Positions 27,661 to 36,847 of a stretch of 64,000 nucleotides of DNA are shown here, one piece after another. This stretch comes from Clostridia bacterium. Lineage in GTDB: Bacteria; Bacillota; Clostridia; CAKSNL01; HGM11501. The notes beneath the pieces were generated by a model that saw only the letters and a list, made by a program, of their open reading frames with translations, searched no databases and had not been told where the DNA came from. The first letter of the stretch is position 1. Each line of letters begins with the position of its first letter. Location of the stretch: assembly GCA_017411325.1 (NCBI GenBank), contig JAFQQJ010000039.1, forward strand, positions 1-64,000, read 5' to 3'. Made by a program: the position numbers and the translations under genes.

Positions 27661-28178
27661 TGGGAGCATTACCGCAGCTTTTTATGAGACAGCCTGATAT
27701 AACCAATCTTCCGCCCCTGGCACTTCCTGAAGGATTTTCTCTTCACAGCCATATTGAGGGACAGGATAAAAACTGGGAGGATCTTATTGAAAAGGCATTT
27801 GGCTCACACTTTTCTTTTAATGACTTTATTGTAAACGGCGGAGGATATAAGCCCGAATATGTTTTATACATCGCAAAAGACGGTGTGGATATAGCAACGG
27901 CGACAGCTGTTGAAAAGGATATATTCCCCGGAGAGGGATGGTTCCGAATGATAGGAACAGCACCCGAGGCAAGAGGACTTGGCGCAGGAAGGCTTGTTTG
28001 CCTTGCAGCTCTTCATTCCCTTGCAGCAAGAGGATATAAGAGCGTTGTGTTATCAACAGATGATGCAAGAATCCCTGCAATAAAGCTTTATCTTTCTCTT
28101 GGCTTTGAACCGATATTTACTCACGAAAGCCATGAAGAGAGATGGAAGAAAGTAATGGAAAATATAAATAACAAATAA
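27660..28178 (+). CDS. GNAT-family N-acetyltransferase
   Basis: A 172-residue acetyltransferase with the acetyl-CoA loop EARGLGAGRL and the preceding strand GWFRMIGTAP, then SLGFEPIFTH near the C terminus. The substrate amine is unknown. Its ATG shares a base with the stop of the Gfo/Idh gene, so the two are probably made in fixed ratio and may act on the same sugar or amino-sugar derivative. Confidence 0.83.
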   Translation: MGALPQLFMRQPDITNLPPLALPEGFSLHSHIEGQDKNWEDLIEKAFGSHFSFNDFIVNGGGYKPEYVLYIAKDGVDIATATAVEKDIFPGEGWFRMIGTAPEARGLGAGRLVCLAALHSLAARGYKSVVLSTDDARIPAIKLYLSLGFEPIFTHESHEERWKKVMENINNK

Positions 28179-28217
28179 AAAGAAATCCGATGCATTGCAT
28201 CGGATTTCTTTTTATTT
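28173..28217. terminator. Bidirectional terminator between GNAT and htrA genes
   Basis: A perfect 22-base inverted repeat around a single central base, with a GC-containing core (AATCCGATGCA) flanked by A and T runs. It includes the GNAT stop codon on one side and ends at the htrA stop on the other. It can stop transcription from both directions. Confidence 0.93.
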
Positions 28218-29527
28218 TACTGTGCCGAAGCAGGCTTATCTTCCTGAAGTTTAAGGCTTAGATTCTTTTCTTTACCTTCACGGTTGACTGTGAGGGTGAT
28301 GGTATCTCCGGCCTTGAAGGTGTTGCGCTTTGCTATAAATTCAGCTGATGAGGACACCTTTTCATCGTTGAATGCTATGATGATATCTCCGATTTCCATA
28401 CCGGCAATATCTGCACTTCCGCCTTCAATTACATCATTGACGAAAAGTCCGTAATTTACGGGAAGGCTGTAATAGTATGCAATCTGAGGTGTTATTTCAA
28501 CGATGCTTACACCGATAGAAGGTCTGCCGTGAACATATCCGTCGGAAACAAGGTCTTCGATGATTTCCTTTACATCGTCGATGGGAATGGCAAAGCCTAA
28601 ACCTTCTACACCGTCGGATGAAATCTTGACGGAGTTTATGCCGATAACCTCTCCGTGCTCATTAACCAAAGCACCGCCTGAATTACCGGAGTTTATTGCC
28701 GCATCTGTCTGAATAAGGTTGTAAGTTGTACCCTCTACGGTAAGCTTTCTGTTAACGGCGCTTACGATACCGTGGGTAACGCTTCCGGCTAATGTGAGCC
28801 CTAAGGGATTGCCTATTGCAAGTACCTCGTCTCCTACCTGGAGAGAGGAAGAATTTCCGATAGTTGCCGCCTTAAGGTCGTGTCCCATAGGATCAACCTT
28901 TATTACTGCCATATCTGTTTCGGGATCAGAACCTACCAATGTGGCATCCAGCTCATCGCCTGTTGAAAGGGTTATTTTAAGCTTGTTGGCGTTGGAAATG
29001 ACGTGATTGTTTGTTACTATATAACCGTCATCGCTTATGATGATTCCGCTGCCTGTGGACTGAAGAGTGTTTATGTTAAGAAAACTGTTGGGCGAATAGC
29101 TCATATTGGATATCCCGACGATAGAAGGGCTTACAATGGCAGCAATCTGCTGACGGGAGAGAGAAGGCGCATCCGATAAAGCGGGAGAGGCGCCGGGGAT
29201 GTTTATAGGCTTGTCAACTGCACCGGCTGTAAGATTGATATCATCCAAAAGATAATCCTTTATCACATCTTTGGAAGCATATAAACCTCCGCCGAAAATG
29301 ATGCACATAATAAATGCAGTCAGTGTTGCAACGGCGATGGGACGCTCGGAAAATTTCTTTTTGTTTTTCTTGGGTTTCTTTACTCTTTCTGTAAATACAG
29401 GTTCGGAAACGGTTGTATCCTCCCGGGATATGATTTCATCTGTACCTTCGTTAATGCTTTCGACCGTAGGTTCAGTGTTTGCCTTTTCTGAGTTATTAAG
29501 CTCTTCAAAAAAATTGTTGTTATCCAT
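28217..29527 (-). CDS. HtrA/DegP-like membrane-anchored serine protease
   Basis: A 436-residue protease. A charged N-terminal cytosolic tail (1-60, KKPKKNKKK before the membrane) is followed by one transmembrane segment (about 62-84), a trypsin-like domain with His175 (TNNHVI), Asp205 (DPETDMAVIKVD) and Ser283 (GNSGG), and a C-terminal PDZ domain (about 335-425). It degrades or refolds misfolded proteins outside the membrane. It lies 76 bases behind a sensor kinase gene, as expected for a two-component system controlling its own quality-control protease. Confidence 0.93.
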   Translation of the reverse strand: MDNNNFFEELNNSEKANTEPTVESINEGTDEIISREDTTVSEPVFTERVKKPKKNKKKFSERPIAVATLTAFIMCIIFGGGLYASKDVIKDYLLDDINLTAGAVDKPINIPGASPALSDAPSLSRQQIAAIVSPSIVGISNMSYSPNSFLNINTLQSTGSGIIISDDGYIVTNNHVISNANKLKITLSTGDELDATLVGSDPETDMAVIKVDPMGHDLKAATIGNSSSLQVGDEVLAIGNPLGLTLAGSVTHGIVSAVNRKLTVEGTTYNLIQTDAAINSGNSGGALVNEHGEVIGINSVKISSDGVEGLGFAIPIDDVKEIIEDLVSDGYVHGRPSIGVSIVEITPQIAYYYSLPVNYGLFVNDVIEGGSADIAGMEIGDIIIAFNDEKVSSSAEFIAKRNTFKAGDTITLTVNREGKEKNLSLKLQEDKPASAQ

Positions 29528-29603
29528 AAAAATGCTCCTTTCTTATACCTTAATGATAACATATGCTTTTTAATATTATATTAACAAAGTGTAAAAATAC
29601 AAT

Positions 29604-31214
29604 TTATTTGTGCCCGTTTTTCAAAAGTTTAAGAGAGAAGGTAAATCTTGTAAACTCACCCTCGGTGCTCGTAACCGTTATGTTTTCTCCATGGAGGGAA
29701 AGAATGTTTTTGACAAGGTAAAGACCAAGGCCGATGCCTTTTTTGTCAAGCCCGCGGGATTTATCGGTTTTGTAAAATTTATCAAATATATGCTTGATTT
29801 CGGAGGATGGGATACCGTCACCGCTGTTTTCAATGCTTATATATGCCTTTCCCGAGTGGGTTTCTACAAAAATTTTGATATATCCGTCATTTGTTGAAAA
29901 TTTTATTGCATTGTCAAGAAGATTGATTATAACTCTTGTTATTGAATCCTTGTCGCAGAAGCAAATACAGGTATCCTCTTCAAATTCCACCGTAATATCA
30001 AGATTCTTTTCGGCGATTCTGTCCTGATATTTTATAATCTGACGGCGTATGCATTCGTTTATATCAAAGGCTTCAGGTTCGAGTTTGGCATTTCCGCTTT
30101 CAATTCTTGATACATCTAAAAGCTCTGTTGTAAGCTTTGAAAGCCTCCGCGCCTCGGATAAGCATATCTCAAGATATTCGCCTGTTTTTTCTTTGGGTAT
30201 TGTTCCGTCGAGTATGCTGTCAATAAAGCCTATTATTGATGTCATGGGAGTTCGGAGCTCATGAGCAATGCTTGCTGTAAAGGCGCGCTGATTTTCTTCG
30301 GAATTTTCTATTGATTCGGCCATATCGTTAAATGTTGAAATAAGCTCTCTTATTTCACCGATATTGTTATCGTCGGTGCTTACACGCTTTGAGAAGTCTC
30401 CCGATGCCAGCTTCATTGCGGCTTCGTTCATTGCTTTTAAGGGCTTTGATATTCTGTAGGTAAGAAGATAAGATAAAAGCGTGGAAATCAGCAGAGAAAT
30501 AATTGCCGCAAGAATAAAGTTGGAGGCTACAACATTAAGCAAAAACTTTATCTGTGGGGTGGGGATGAAAAGGATAAGCATGGAATCAACGGCACCGCTT
30601 TCATATAGCGGCTTCATAACAGTCAGTGTTGTGGTGGTAAATACCCCATCCATATTTCCCCAATAAACAAAATATTCCTCACCGTTATAGGAAACCTTTG
30701 AAACGGTCTGAGGGAATTTTCCGGAAAGCATTTCCGCAAATGAATCAGAGGTATTTATATGCTCGGTCGACCGTCCGGTAAGAGGGTCGTTTTCTGAGAC
30801 AATGACACCGTTTTCAAAATTGCGGATATCGGCATAGCGGAAAACTATTTTTCCGTCCGGAGTAATCTGCATAACCGAAAAATTGGTGCTTGAAGCAATT
30901 ACAGATAACGTGTTTCTGTAGTTATCTTCAATCTGACCGATAAGCTTTCGGTAATTATAATGAAGCTGTGGGTTTTCCCGCTGTATTACATCAAGTTCCC
31001 TGTAAAGCTCGTCGGTGCGCTTTGAAAGATCCACAACCTTTGAAGATGCGGTGAGGATTGATGAAACGTGCTCTGACCTTAAATAGGAATTGATTCTTGC
31101 ATAGCATATGGCGGACATTATTATGAATGCTATTAATATTATGAGCAGATTTATCGAAAAAATTTTTAAGAAAAGACTGTTCCTTTTTTTGCTGAAAAAC
31201 CTGGGATGCTTCAT
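29604..31214 (-). CDS. Membrane sensor histidine kinase
   Basis: A 536-residue kinase with a first membrane helix (about 17-37), an extracellular sensor region (38-222), a second helix (about 225-252), HAMP, HisKA with the phospho-acceptor His318 in SIAHELRTPM, and a C-terminal ATPase with the N box (NLLDNAIKFS) and GIGLGLYLVKNIL. It overlaps its response regulator by 4 bases (ATGA). The large sensor domain and the downstream HtrA gene suggest detection of envelope or secretion stress, as in CssS of Bacillus; this role is inferred from context. Confidence 0.92.
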   Translation of the reverse strand: MKHPRFFSKKRNSLFLKIFSINLLIILIAFIIMSAICYARINSYLRSEHVSSILTASSKVVDLSKRTDELYRELDVIQRENPQLHYNYRKLIGQIEDNYRNTLSVIASSTNFSVMQITPDGKIVFRYADIRNFENGVIVSENDPLTGRSTEHINTSDSFAEMLSGKFPQTVSKVSYNGEEYFVYWGNMDGVFTTTTLTVMKPLYESGAVDSMLILFIPTPQIKFLLNVVASNFILAAIISLLISTLLSYLLTYRISKPLKAMNEAAMKLASGDFSKRVSTDDNNIGEIRELISTFNDMAESIENSEENQRAFTASIAHELRTPMTSIIGFIDSILDGTIPKEKTGEYLEICLSEARRLSKLTTELLDVSRIESGNAKLEPEAFDINECIRRQIIKYQDRIAEKNLDITVEFEEDTCICFCDKDSITRVIINLLDNAIKFSTNDGYIKIFVETHSGKAYISIENSGDGIPSSEIKHIFDKFYKTDKSRGLDKKGIGLGLYLVKNILSLHGENITVTSTEGEFTRFTFSLKLLKNGHK

Positions 31215-31909
31215 TTTCCGTAAACCTCAAAGATGTATCCTACACAGTGTTTGGTTTTAAGCATCCAGGCATCATCGTGGGAATTACCCAGTTTTTCTCT
31301 GAGACGCTTTACGTGTACATCAATCGTTCTTGATTCACCGCCGTATTCAAAGCCCCATACTTTTTCAAGTAACTGCTCGCGGGTGAATACGACATTTTTG
31401 TTGGAAGCAAGAAAATACAAAAGCTCAAGCTCTCTGGCAGGAGTATCAATGGATACACCGTCAACCTTCAGATCGTAGTTGGCTATGTTTATTTCAAGAC
31501 CGGGGAAGGTTAAAACATCGGAAGACGCCTTGTCATCGTCCGATGAGCTCCTTCGCATAACGGCACGGACTCTTGCGATAAGCTCCTTTGTTTCGAAGGG
31601 CTTTACTATATAGTCGTCCGCACCGAGCTCAAGTCCTAAAACCTTGTCAAAGGTATCACCCTTGGCGGTAAGCATAATTATCGGAACATTGCTGACTTTT
31701 CTTATTTCCTTGCAGACCTCTATTCCGTCAATTTTCGGGAGCATAAGGTCAAGTATAATAAGGCAGGGCTCTTCCGTGCGGAACTTTTTTATTGCATCCT
31801 CTCCGTCATAGGCGATTGCGGTATCAAAACCTTCCTTTACGAGATGAAGCCTCAAAAGCTCGCATATGTTGGCATCGTCATCAACAATAAGTATTCTGTT
31901 TTTGTCCAT
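31211..31909 (-). CDS. OmpR/PhoB-family response regulator
   Basis: A 232-residue regulator. The receiver domain has acidic DDD at 10-12, phospho-acceptor Asp54 (ILDLMLPK), and the TAKG and KPF residues. A winged-helix DNA-binding domain (about 130-230) includes EYGGESRTIDVHVKRLREK. It is the partner of the kinase encoded in a 4-base overlap. The upstream region holds two TTTTACAAA boxes exactly 30 bases apart that could be autoregulatory sites. Confidence 0.94.
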   Translation of the reverse strand: MDKNRILIVDDDANICELLRLHLVKEGFDTAIAYDGEDAIKKFRTEEPCLIILDLMLPKIDGIEVCKEIRKVSNVPIIMLTAKGDTFDKVLGLELGADDYIVKPFETKELIARVRAVMRRSSSDDDKASSDVLTFPGLEINIANYDLKVDGVSIDTPARELELLYFLASNKNVVFTREQLLEKVWGFEYGGESRTIDVHVKRLREKLGNSHDDAWMLKTKHCVGYIFEVYGK

Positions 31910-31938
31910 AAAAACACCTCATATTATATTATGCTATG

Positions 31939-31947
31939 AGTATAACA
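31939..31947 (-). promoter_or_regulatory. Extended -10 promoter of the two-component operon
   Basis: On the minus strand TATACT (31939-31944) is preceded by TGT, an extended -10. No good -35 is seen at 17 bases, which fits a promoter needing an activator such as the response regulator itself. It lies 30 bases before the start. Confidence 0.5.
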
Positions 31948-32001
31948 CAACTTTTACAAAAAGAAAATCATAAATTTGGTTTTTTACAAAAAATTTACAT
32001 C

Positions 32002-32030
32002 TTGCACTATTTGAAAAAATGAGTTATAAT
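32002..32030 (+). promoter_or_regulatory. Promoter of the ychF-sfsA operon
   Basis: TTGCAC (32002-32007), 17 bases, perfect TATAAT (32025-32030), 35 bases upstream of the ychF start. Confidence 0.7.
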
Positions 32031-32065
32031 AGAAAAGATAATATAATATGGAAGGATTGCTTTAT

Positions 32066-33160
32066 ATGAAAATGGGTATAGTTGGTCTTCCTAACGTAGG
32101 AAAGAGCACACTTTTTAATGCAATAACAAAGGCGGGAGCGGAATCGGCAAACTATCCCTTCTGCACAATTGAGCCTAATGTGGGAGTAGTGGGAGTGCCG
32201 GATTACAGAATGGATGTCTTATCCGAAATGTACAATCCTGAAAAATACACTCAGGCGGTGGTTGAATTCGTTGATATCGCAGGCCTCGTACGCGGTGCAT
32301 CCAAGGGAGAAGGACTCGGAAATAAATTCCTTTCGCATATTCGTGAGGTTGATGCGATAATTCACGTTGTACGCTGCTTTGAGGATCCGGATGTAGTTCA
32401 CGTTGACGGCTCGGTTGATCCTATGAGAGATATCGAAACAATAAACTTTGAGCTTATTTTTGCCGATATCGAAACTGTCGAAAAAAGAATCGACAAGGCA
32501 ACAAAAATGCTTAAGGGAGACAAGAAATTTCAGATTGAGATTGATGCTCTTAATAAGATAAAGACGGTGCTTGAAGCAGGGAAGCCCGCAAGAAGTGTTG
32601 AGCTTTCAGAAGCTGAAGAGGAGCTTCTTAAGGATATGTCCCTTCTTACGGCAAAGCCCGTGCTTTATGCCGCAAATGTGGCAGAGAACGAGCTTGCAAG
32701 CGACGGTGCCGGAAATGTTTACCTTGAAAGCTTAAGAGCTCTTGCGGAAAAAGAAGGCAGTGAGGTTCTTCCCGTTTCAGCAAAAATCGAAGAAGAAATC
32801 AGTCAGCTTGATGCGGAAGACAAGGAACTGTTCCTTGAGGAATTCGGAATAACAGAATCAGGTCTCGACAGACTTGTTAAGAAGAGCTATAAGCTTCTTG
32901 GCCTTATAAGCTATCTTACTGCAGGGCCCAAGGAAGTAAGAGCATGGACAATTAAGAGGGGAACAAAAGCACCCCAGGCGGCAGGCAAGATTCACTCTGA
33001 CTTTGAGCGCGGATTTATCCGTGCGGAAGTAGTGGCATTTTCAGACCTTCAATCTTGCGGAACAATGGCTGCTGCCAAAGAAAAAGGCCTGGTAAGAAGC
33101 GAAGGTAAGGAATATGTTATGCAGGACGGAGACGTTGTTGTTTTCCGCTTCAATGTATAA
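32066..33160 (+). CDS. ychF: Redox-regulated ATPase YchF (OLA1)
   Basis: A 364-residue Obg-family P-loop protein with G1 GLPNVGKSTLF, switch DIAGLVRGASKGEGLGN, a helical insert and the C-terminal TGS domain ending VFRFNV. In place of the GTP-specifying NKxD it has AANVAE, consistent with ATP preference. YchF binds ribosomes and affects stress responses. An ATG at 32048 is in frame, but GGAAGGA (32050-32056) lies behind it and supports the ATG at 32066. The stop overlaps the sfsA start (TAATG). Confidence 0.95.
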   Translation: MKMGIVGLPNVGKSTLFNAITKAGAESANYPFCTIEPNVGVVGVPDYRMDVLSEMYNPEKYTQAVVEFVDIAGLVRGASKGEGLGNKFLSHIREVDAIIHVVRCFEDPDVVHVDGSVDPMRDIETINFELIFADIETVEKRIDKATKMLKGDKKFQIEIDALNKIKTVLEAGKPARSVELSEAEEELLKDMSLLTAKPVLYAANVAENELASDGAGNVYLESLRALAEKEGSEVLPVSAKIEEEISQLDAEDKELFLEEFGITESGLDRLVKKSYKLLGLISYLTAGPKEVRAWTIKRGTKAPQAAGKIHSDFERGFIRAEVVAFSDLQSCGTMAAAKEKGLVRSEGKEYVMQDGDVVVFRFNV

Positions 33161-33840
33161 TGGAATATAAAAACATTAAAGAGGGAATTTTTCTTTCCCG
33201 TCCCAACCGTTTTATCGCACATATACTTATTGACGGGAAGGAAGAGATATGCCACGTCAAAAACACCGGAAGGTGCCGTGAAATACTTAAAGAAGGGGCG
33301 ACGGTTTATCTTGAAAAATCGGACAATCCCGCCAGAAAGACGGCTTATGACCTGGTTGCGGCAGTAAAGGACGGAATGCTTTTTAATATCGACAGTCAAT
33401 CGCCAAATAAGGTGGTTTCGGAATGGATAAAGGAAGGCGGTCTTTTTAGCGGAGTGACACTTCTTAAAAGCGAATGTACATACAAAAAATCAAGATTTGA
33501 TTTTTACGCCGAAACCGAAAACGAAAAAGCCTTTATTGAGGTTAAAGGGGTAACCCTCGAAAAGGACGGGGTTTTTATGTTCCCCGATGCACCGACAGAG
33601 CGGGGAGCAAGGCATCTTACGGAGCTTTGTGAGTGTCTTCGGGAAGGCTTTGCATCTTATGTGGTTTTCGTGATACAGGCAGATACGGCAAAGTATCTTA
33701 CACCAAATAAAGAGGCGGACGGTGCCTTTTATGAAGCTCTTAAAAAAGCAAAGGAGTGCGGCGTTAAAATCATCGCCGTAACCTGCACCGTTACGGAAAA
33801 CACGCTTAAGATAAACGGCGAAACGGAAGTTTATATATAA
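33160..33840 (+). CDS. sfsA: Sugar fermentation stimulation protein SfsA
   Basis: A 226-residue protein of the SfsA family with FLSRPNRFIAH, the N-terminal OB-like segment CHVKNTGRCREIL, the nuclease-like FIEVKGVTLE and FPDAPTERGARHL. It has a restriction-endonuclease-like fold and binds DNA; despite the name its role remains unclear. It shares a base with the ychF stop. The gene ends 13 bases before the secreted foldase. Confidence 0.92.
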   Translation: MEYKNIKEGIFLSRPNRFIAHILIDGKEEICHVKNTGRCREILKEGATVYLEKSDNPARKTAYDLVAAVKDGMLFNIDSQSPNKVVSEWIKEGGLFSGVTLLKSECTYKKSRFDFYAETENEKAFIEVKGVTLEKDGVFMFPDAPTERGARHLTELCECLREGFASYVVFVIQADTAKYLTPNKEADGAFYEALKKAKECGVKIIAVTCTVTENTLKINGETEVYI

Positions 33841-33853
33841 GTGAGGGATTTTT

Positions 33854-35068
33854 ATGAAGAAGTTTTTTGCATTGCTCCTTATTGCTTCTATGCTCATTAT
33901 AAACTGCAATGCAGCGGTTGTTGAGGTTAATATAGGAGGAATAAAGGTAAACAGCATAAAGGATGGGGAAAGCAGAACTATACTGCTTGAAGAGGTTCCT
34001 TTTGTAAATGAAAGCGGAAGAACCATGGTACCTGTCCGTGCGATTTCCGAGTCTTTTGGAGCCGGAGTTTCCTGGGATGGTGAAAAGCAGGAGGTAAAAA
34101 TCGTAAACGGAGATAAAACAATTCTTCTTTACATTGACAGTAATAAGGCACTTCTTGACGGAAAAGAAATCATGCTTGATTCTGTGCCTGTTATAAAAGG
34201 CGGAAGAACCTTTGTGCCGCTTCGTTTTATAGGAGAATCCTTCGGATATAACATTAATTATGTGGCAACAACAAAGCAGATAATAATTGATGATACCGAT
34301 ATAGTGCTGAAATCAGATAACGCAAAGCTTAGCTTTGCTGAAATTGAAGCTCTTTACAATATTTACTATCAGGTGGATTATAAGGCGGCAATGGCAAAGG
34401 GAATGAGCGAAGAAGAATTCAATATAACGGCATTATACAGAGCTCTTCAGACAGGGCTTGCTATGGTTATGTTCATGGATGCTGCTCCCGGCGCAACTCT
34501 TGGCGAAGAGGACTTTGAGCTTATCAGAGAGAATATAAAATCAGATTCGGCGTATTTTGCATTGCCTCTTGAAGGAATATCCGCTCTTATGCATGAAAAG
34601 CTCTATTATTCCAACGGCGGACCTGCGCTTTCTTTCATAGCAAATAGCGAGGCTGTAAGAGAGATATACGAGAAAAACTATGTACGGGCAAAGCACATCC
34701 TTGTGGATGATGAAGACACCGCAAAAGAAGTGCTTGAAAAGATTTCCGCCGGCGAAGATTTTGATGCTCTTATAGCCGAATACGGAAAAGATCCCGGAAT
34801 GGAGCGTAATAAAGACGGATATGTATTTACTTACGACCAGATGATAAAGCCTTTTGAAGAAGCAAGCTTTGCACTTTCAGAGGGAGAGATAAGCGAGCCT
34901 GTCTTAGGTACTTATGGCTATCATATCATAAAAAAAGAAGCGCTTCCGGAAATGCCCGAAAGCATTGCATACACCATTGCGGAGGAGATACTTGCCGAAA
35001 TACTGGAAAACGCAAAAGAGCCTGAACTTCTTATTCCGGCAGAAGAGCTGCTTGAAATGCTTGGTTAA
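33854..35068 (+). CDS. Secreted PpiC-type foldase with copper-amine-oxidase-N-like domain
   Basis: A 404-residue exported protein. Signal peptide 1-20, then a Cu_amine_oxidN1-like domain (about 43-148, with the paired GRTMVPVRAISE and GRTFVPLRFIGE signatures), a helical SurA/PrsA-like arm (about 155-275) and a parvulin peptidyl-prolyl isomerase domain (277-365, RAKHILVDDEDTA to GYHIIKKE). It probably folds secreted proteins on the outer face of the membrane. The CAO-N domain has no oxidase activity and may bind the wall. Cys18 exists, but without a clear lipobox. A hairpin follows the stop. Confidence 0.85.
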   Translation: MKKFFALLLIASMLIINCNAAVVEVNIGGIKVNSIKDGESRTILLEEVPFVNESGRTMVPVRAISESFGAGVSWDGEKQEVKIVNGDKTILLYIDSNKALLDGKEIMLDSVPVIKGGRTFVPLRFIGESFGYNINYVATTKQIIIDDTDIVLKSDNAKLSFAEIEALYNIYYQVDYKAAMAKGMSEEEFNITALYRALQTGLAMVMFMDAAPGATLGEEDFELIRENIKSDSAYFALPLEGISALMHEKLYYSNGGPALSFIANSEAVREIYEKNYVRAKHILVDDEDTAKEVLEKISAGEDFDALIAEYGKDPGMERNKDGYVFTYDQMIKPFEEASFALSEGEISEPVLGTYGYHIIKKEALPEMPESIAYTIAEEILAEILENAKEPELLIPAEELLEMLG

Positions 35069-35075
35069 TAAATGT

Positions 35076-35106
35076 GGGGAGCTGTGAATTAACAGCTCCC
35101 CTTATT
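35076..35106 (+). terminator. Terminator-like hairpin after the foldase gene
   Basis: A strong 10-bp stem GGGGAGCTGT/ACAGCTCCCC with a 6-base loop, followed by TTATTA. The U-tract is interrupted, so termination may be partial and could allow read-through into the next gene. Confidence 0.65.
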
Positions 35107-35119
35107 AGGATGTGATTGA

Positions 35120-35977
35120 ATGAAAAAAGCAAGACTTATGCTGATAATTTCTATGGTTGTTTTTGGTACCATAGGTCTTTTTGTGAAAAATATAAATCTG
35201 ACATCGGGTGAAATTGCGCTCTACCGTGCCGCTTTGGCATCCGTGCTTATCGGTCTGTTTTTTCTCGTCAGCGGGAAAAAGCTTTCGGTTAAGGAGGTAA
35301 AAAAGGAACTCTTTTTGCTGCTTTTATCCGGTGCGGCGATGGGGTTTAACTGGATTTTTCTTTTTGAGGCATATAATTATACCTCGGTTTCCGTTGCAAC
35401 ATTAAGCTACTATTTTGCTCCTGTTATAGTGACGCTGGTATGTCCGATTTTATTTAGGGAAAAGATGAATATGAAAAAATGGATATGCTTTACGGGCTCA
35501 ACTCTAGGAATTGTTCTGATTACAGGGGTAGGAAATCTTTCTGAAAACACGGAGCATATAAAAGGTATAGCACTGGGACTTAGTGCTGCAGTTTTATACG
35601 CAACGGTAATACTTATTAACAAGTACATAAAAAACGTGGGCGGAATTGAAAGAACATTTTTTCAGTTTATTGCGGCAATTGTTGTGCTTTTGCCCTATGT
35701 TGCCCTTACAAGCGGATTTAATATTGCATCCCTTGACGGTGTGGGCTGGGGATATCTTCTTACTGTCGGACTTATCCATACCGGAATAACATACTGCCTG
35801 TATTTTTCATCAATCAAGCATATTCCAGGACAGAAGGCGGCAATTTTAAGCTATATAGATCCCCTTGTTGCGGTATTATGCTCGGCGTTTATACTGGGAG
35901 AGACAATGCTGCCTATGCAAATAGCAGGCGGAATTATGATTTTAGGATTTACATTATATAATGAAATTGCAGAATAA
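35120..35977 (+). CDS. EamA-family DMT transporter
   Basis: A 285-residue protein with ten membrane helices in two EamA repeats; the first ends near MKKWICFTGSTLGIVLI and the second carries the conserved ILSYIDPLVAVLCSAFILGE. Members include amino-acid and metabolite exporters. A GGATGTG site precedes the ATG. An SDR gene follows after 12 bases on the same strand. Confidence 0.88.
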   Translation: MKKARLMLIISMVVFGTIGLFVKNINLTSGEIALYRAALASVLIGLFFLVSGKKLSVKEVKKELFLLLLSGAAMGFNWIFLFEAYNYTSVSVATLSYYFAPVIVTLVCPILFREKMNMKKWICFTGSTLGIVLITGVGNLSENTEHIKGIALGLSAAVLYATVILINKYIKNVGGIERTFFQFIAAIVVLLPYVALTSGFNIASLDGVGWGYLLTVGLIHTGITYCLYFSSIKHIPGQKAAILSYIDPLVAVLCSAFILGETMLPMQIAGGIMILGFTLYNEIAE

Positions 35978-35989
35978 GGAGTAGGTTTT

Positions 35990-36763
35990 ATGAAAGCACT
36001 TATAACGGGCGCAAGCTCAGGTCTCGGAAGGGATATGGCAAGAGTTTTATCTTCTATGGGCTATGACATAATTGCTGTTGCACGCAGGGAAGAGGCTCTT
36101 CTCGAATTGAAAGCGGAACTTAAAACCGAAGTTACTGTTGTAAAATGCGACCTTTCAAAAGAAGAAGAATGTATGGCTCTTTCACGCTATGCAAAGGAAA
36201 CAGATATACTTATAAACAATGCAGGCTTCGGGGTTTTCGGGGAATTTGCCGAAAGTGAGCTTTCATCTGAACTTAAGATGATTGATACAAATGTCCGTGC
36301 AGTACATATTTTAACAAAAATTTTCGTAAAAGAATTTAAAAAACGGGGAAGCGGACACATCCTTAATGTGGCGTCATTAGCGGCGTTTTTTCCGGGTCCG
36401 TTATTCGGAGCGTATTATGCGTCAAAGGCTTATGTTTTAAGACTTTCCCAGGGCATTGCGGAGGAGCTTAGAAAAGAAAAAAGCAAGGTTAAAATAAGTG
36501 TGCTTTGTCCCGGACCCGTTCATACCGGATTTGAAAAGGCTTCGGGAGTGTCTTTTGGAACAGGAACGGAAAAAATGAAAGGTATGATTTTGGAAAGCCG
36601 CCCGGTAGCGGAATATGCAATAAAGAAGATGCTATCGGGAAAAGAAGTGATAATTCCCGGTTTTTTAATGAAGGCGGGAGTTTTTATGCGGCATTTCCTT
36701 TCCGACAAAGCTCTTGCAAAGGCGCTTTATTTTATACAGAGCAAAAAGATGATTGGGAAATAA
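35990..36763 (+). CDS. Classical short-chain dehydrogenase/reductase
   Basis: A 257-residue SDR. The cofactor motif is TGASSGLG, followed by ILINNAGFG, catalytic Ser in NVASLAAF and the YxxxK pair in AYYASKAY. A C-terminal hydrophobic segment is close to the DltE/YqjQ type of SDR. It reduces or oxidises an unknown alcohol/ketone with NAD(P)H. It is probably cotranscribed with the preceding EamA transporter. Confidence 0.88.
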   Translation: MKALITGASSGLGRDMARVLSSMGYDIIAVARREEALLELKAELKTEVTVVKCDLSKEEECMALSRYAKETDILINNAGFGVFGEFAESELSSELKMIDTNVRAVHILTKIFVKEFKKRGSGHILNVASLAAFFPGPLFGAYYASKAYVLRLSQGIAEELRKEKSKVKISVLCPGPVHTGFEKASGVSFGTGTEKMKGMILESRPVAEYAIKKMLSGKEVIIPGFLMKAGVFMRHFLSDKALAKALYFIQSKKMIGK

Positions 36764-36807
36764 CTGAAATGTCAATAAAAATCAACCTAAGATGATTTGA
36801 TTGGTCA

Positions 36808-36835
36808 TTTACAAAAGCTTTATTTATGATATAAT
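36808..36835 (+). promoter_or_regulatory. Promoter of azlCD
   Basis: TTTACA (36808-36813), 16 bases, perfect TATAAT (36830-36835) with extended TGA; only 12 bases separate the -10 from the azlC ATG, so the leader is nearly absent. Confidence 0.65.
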
Positions 36836-36847
36836 GGGAGTAACTTT

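Noticed and set aside
33490..34026. A 178-codon minus-strand frame
   Set aside because: It runs antisense through sfsA and the start of the foldase gene, both well supported.
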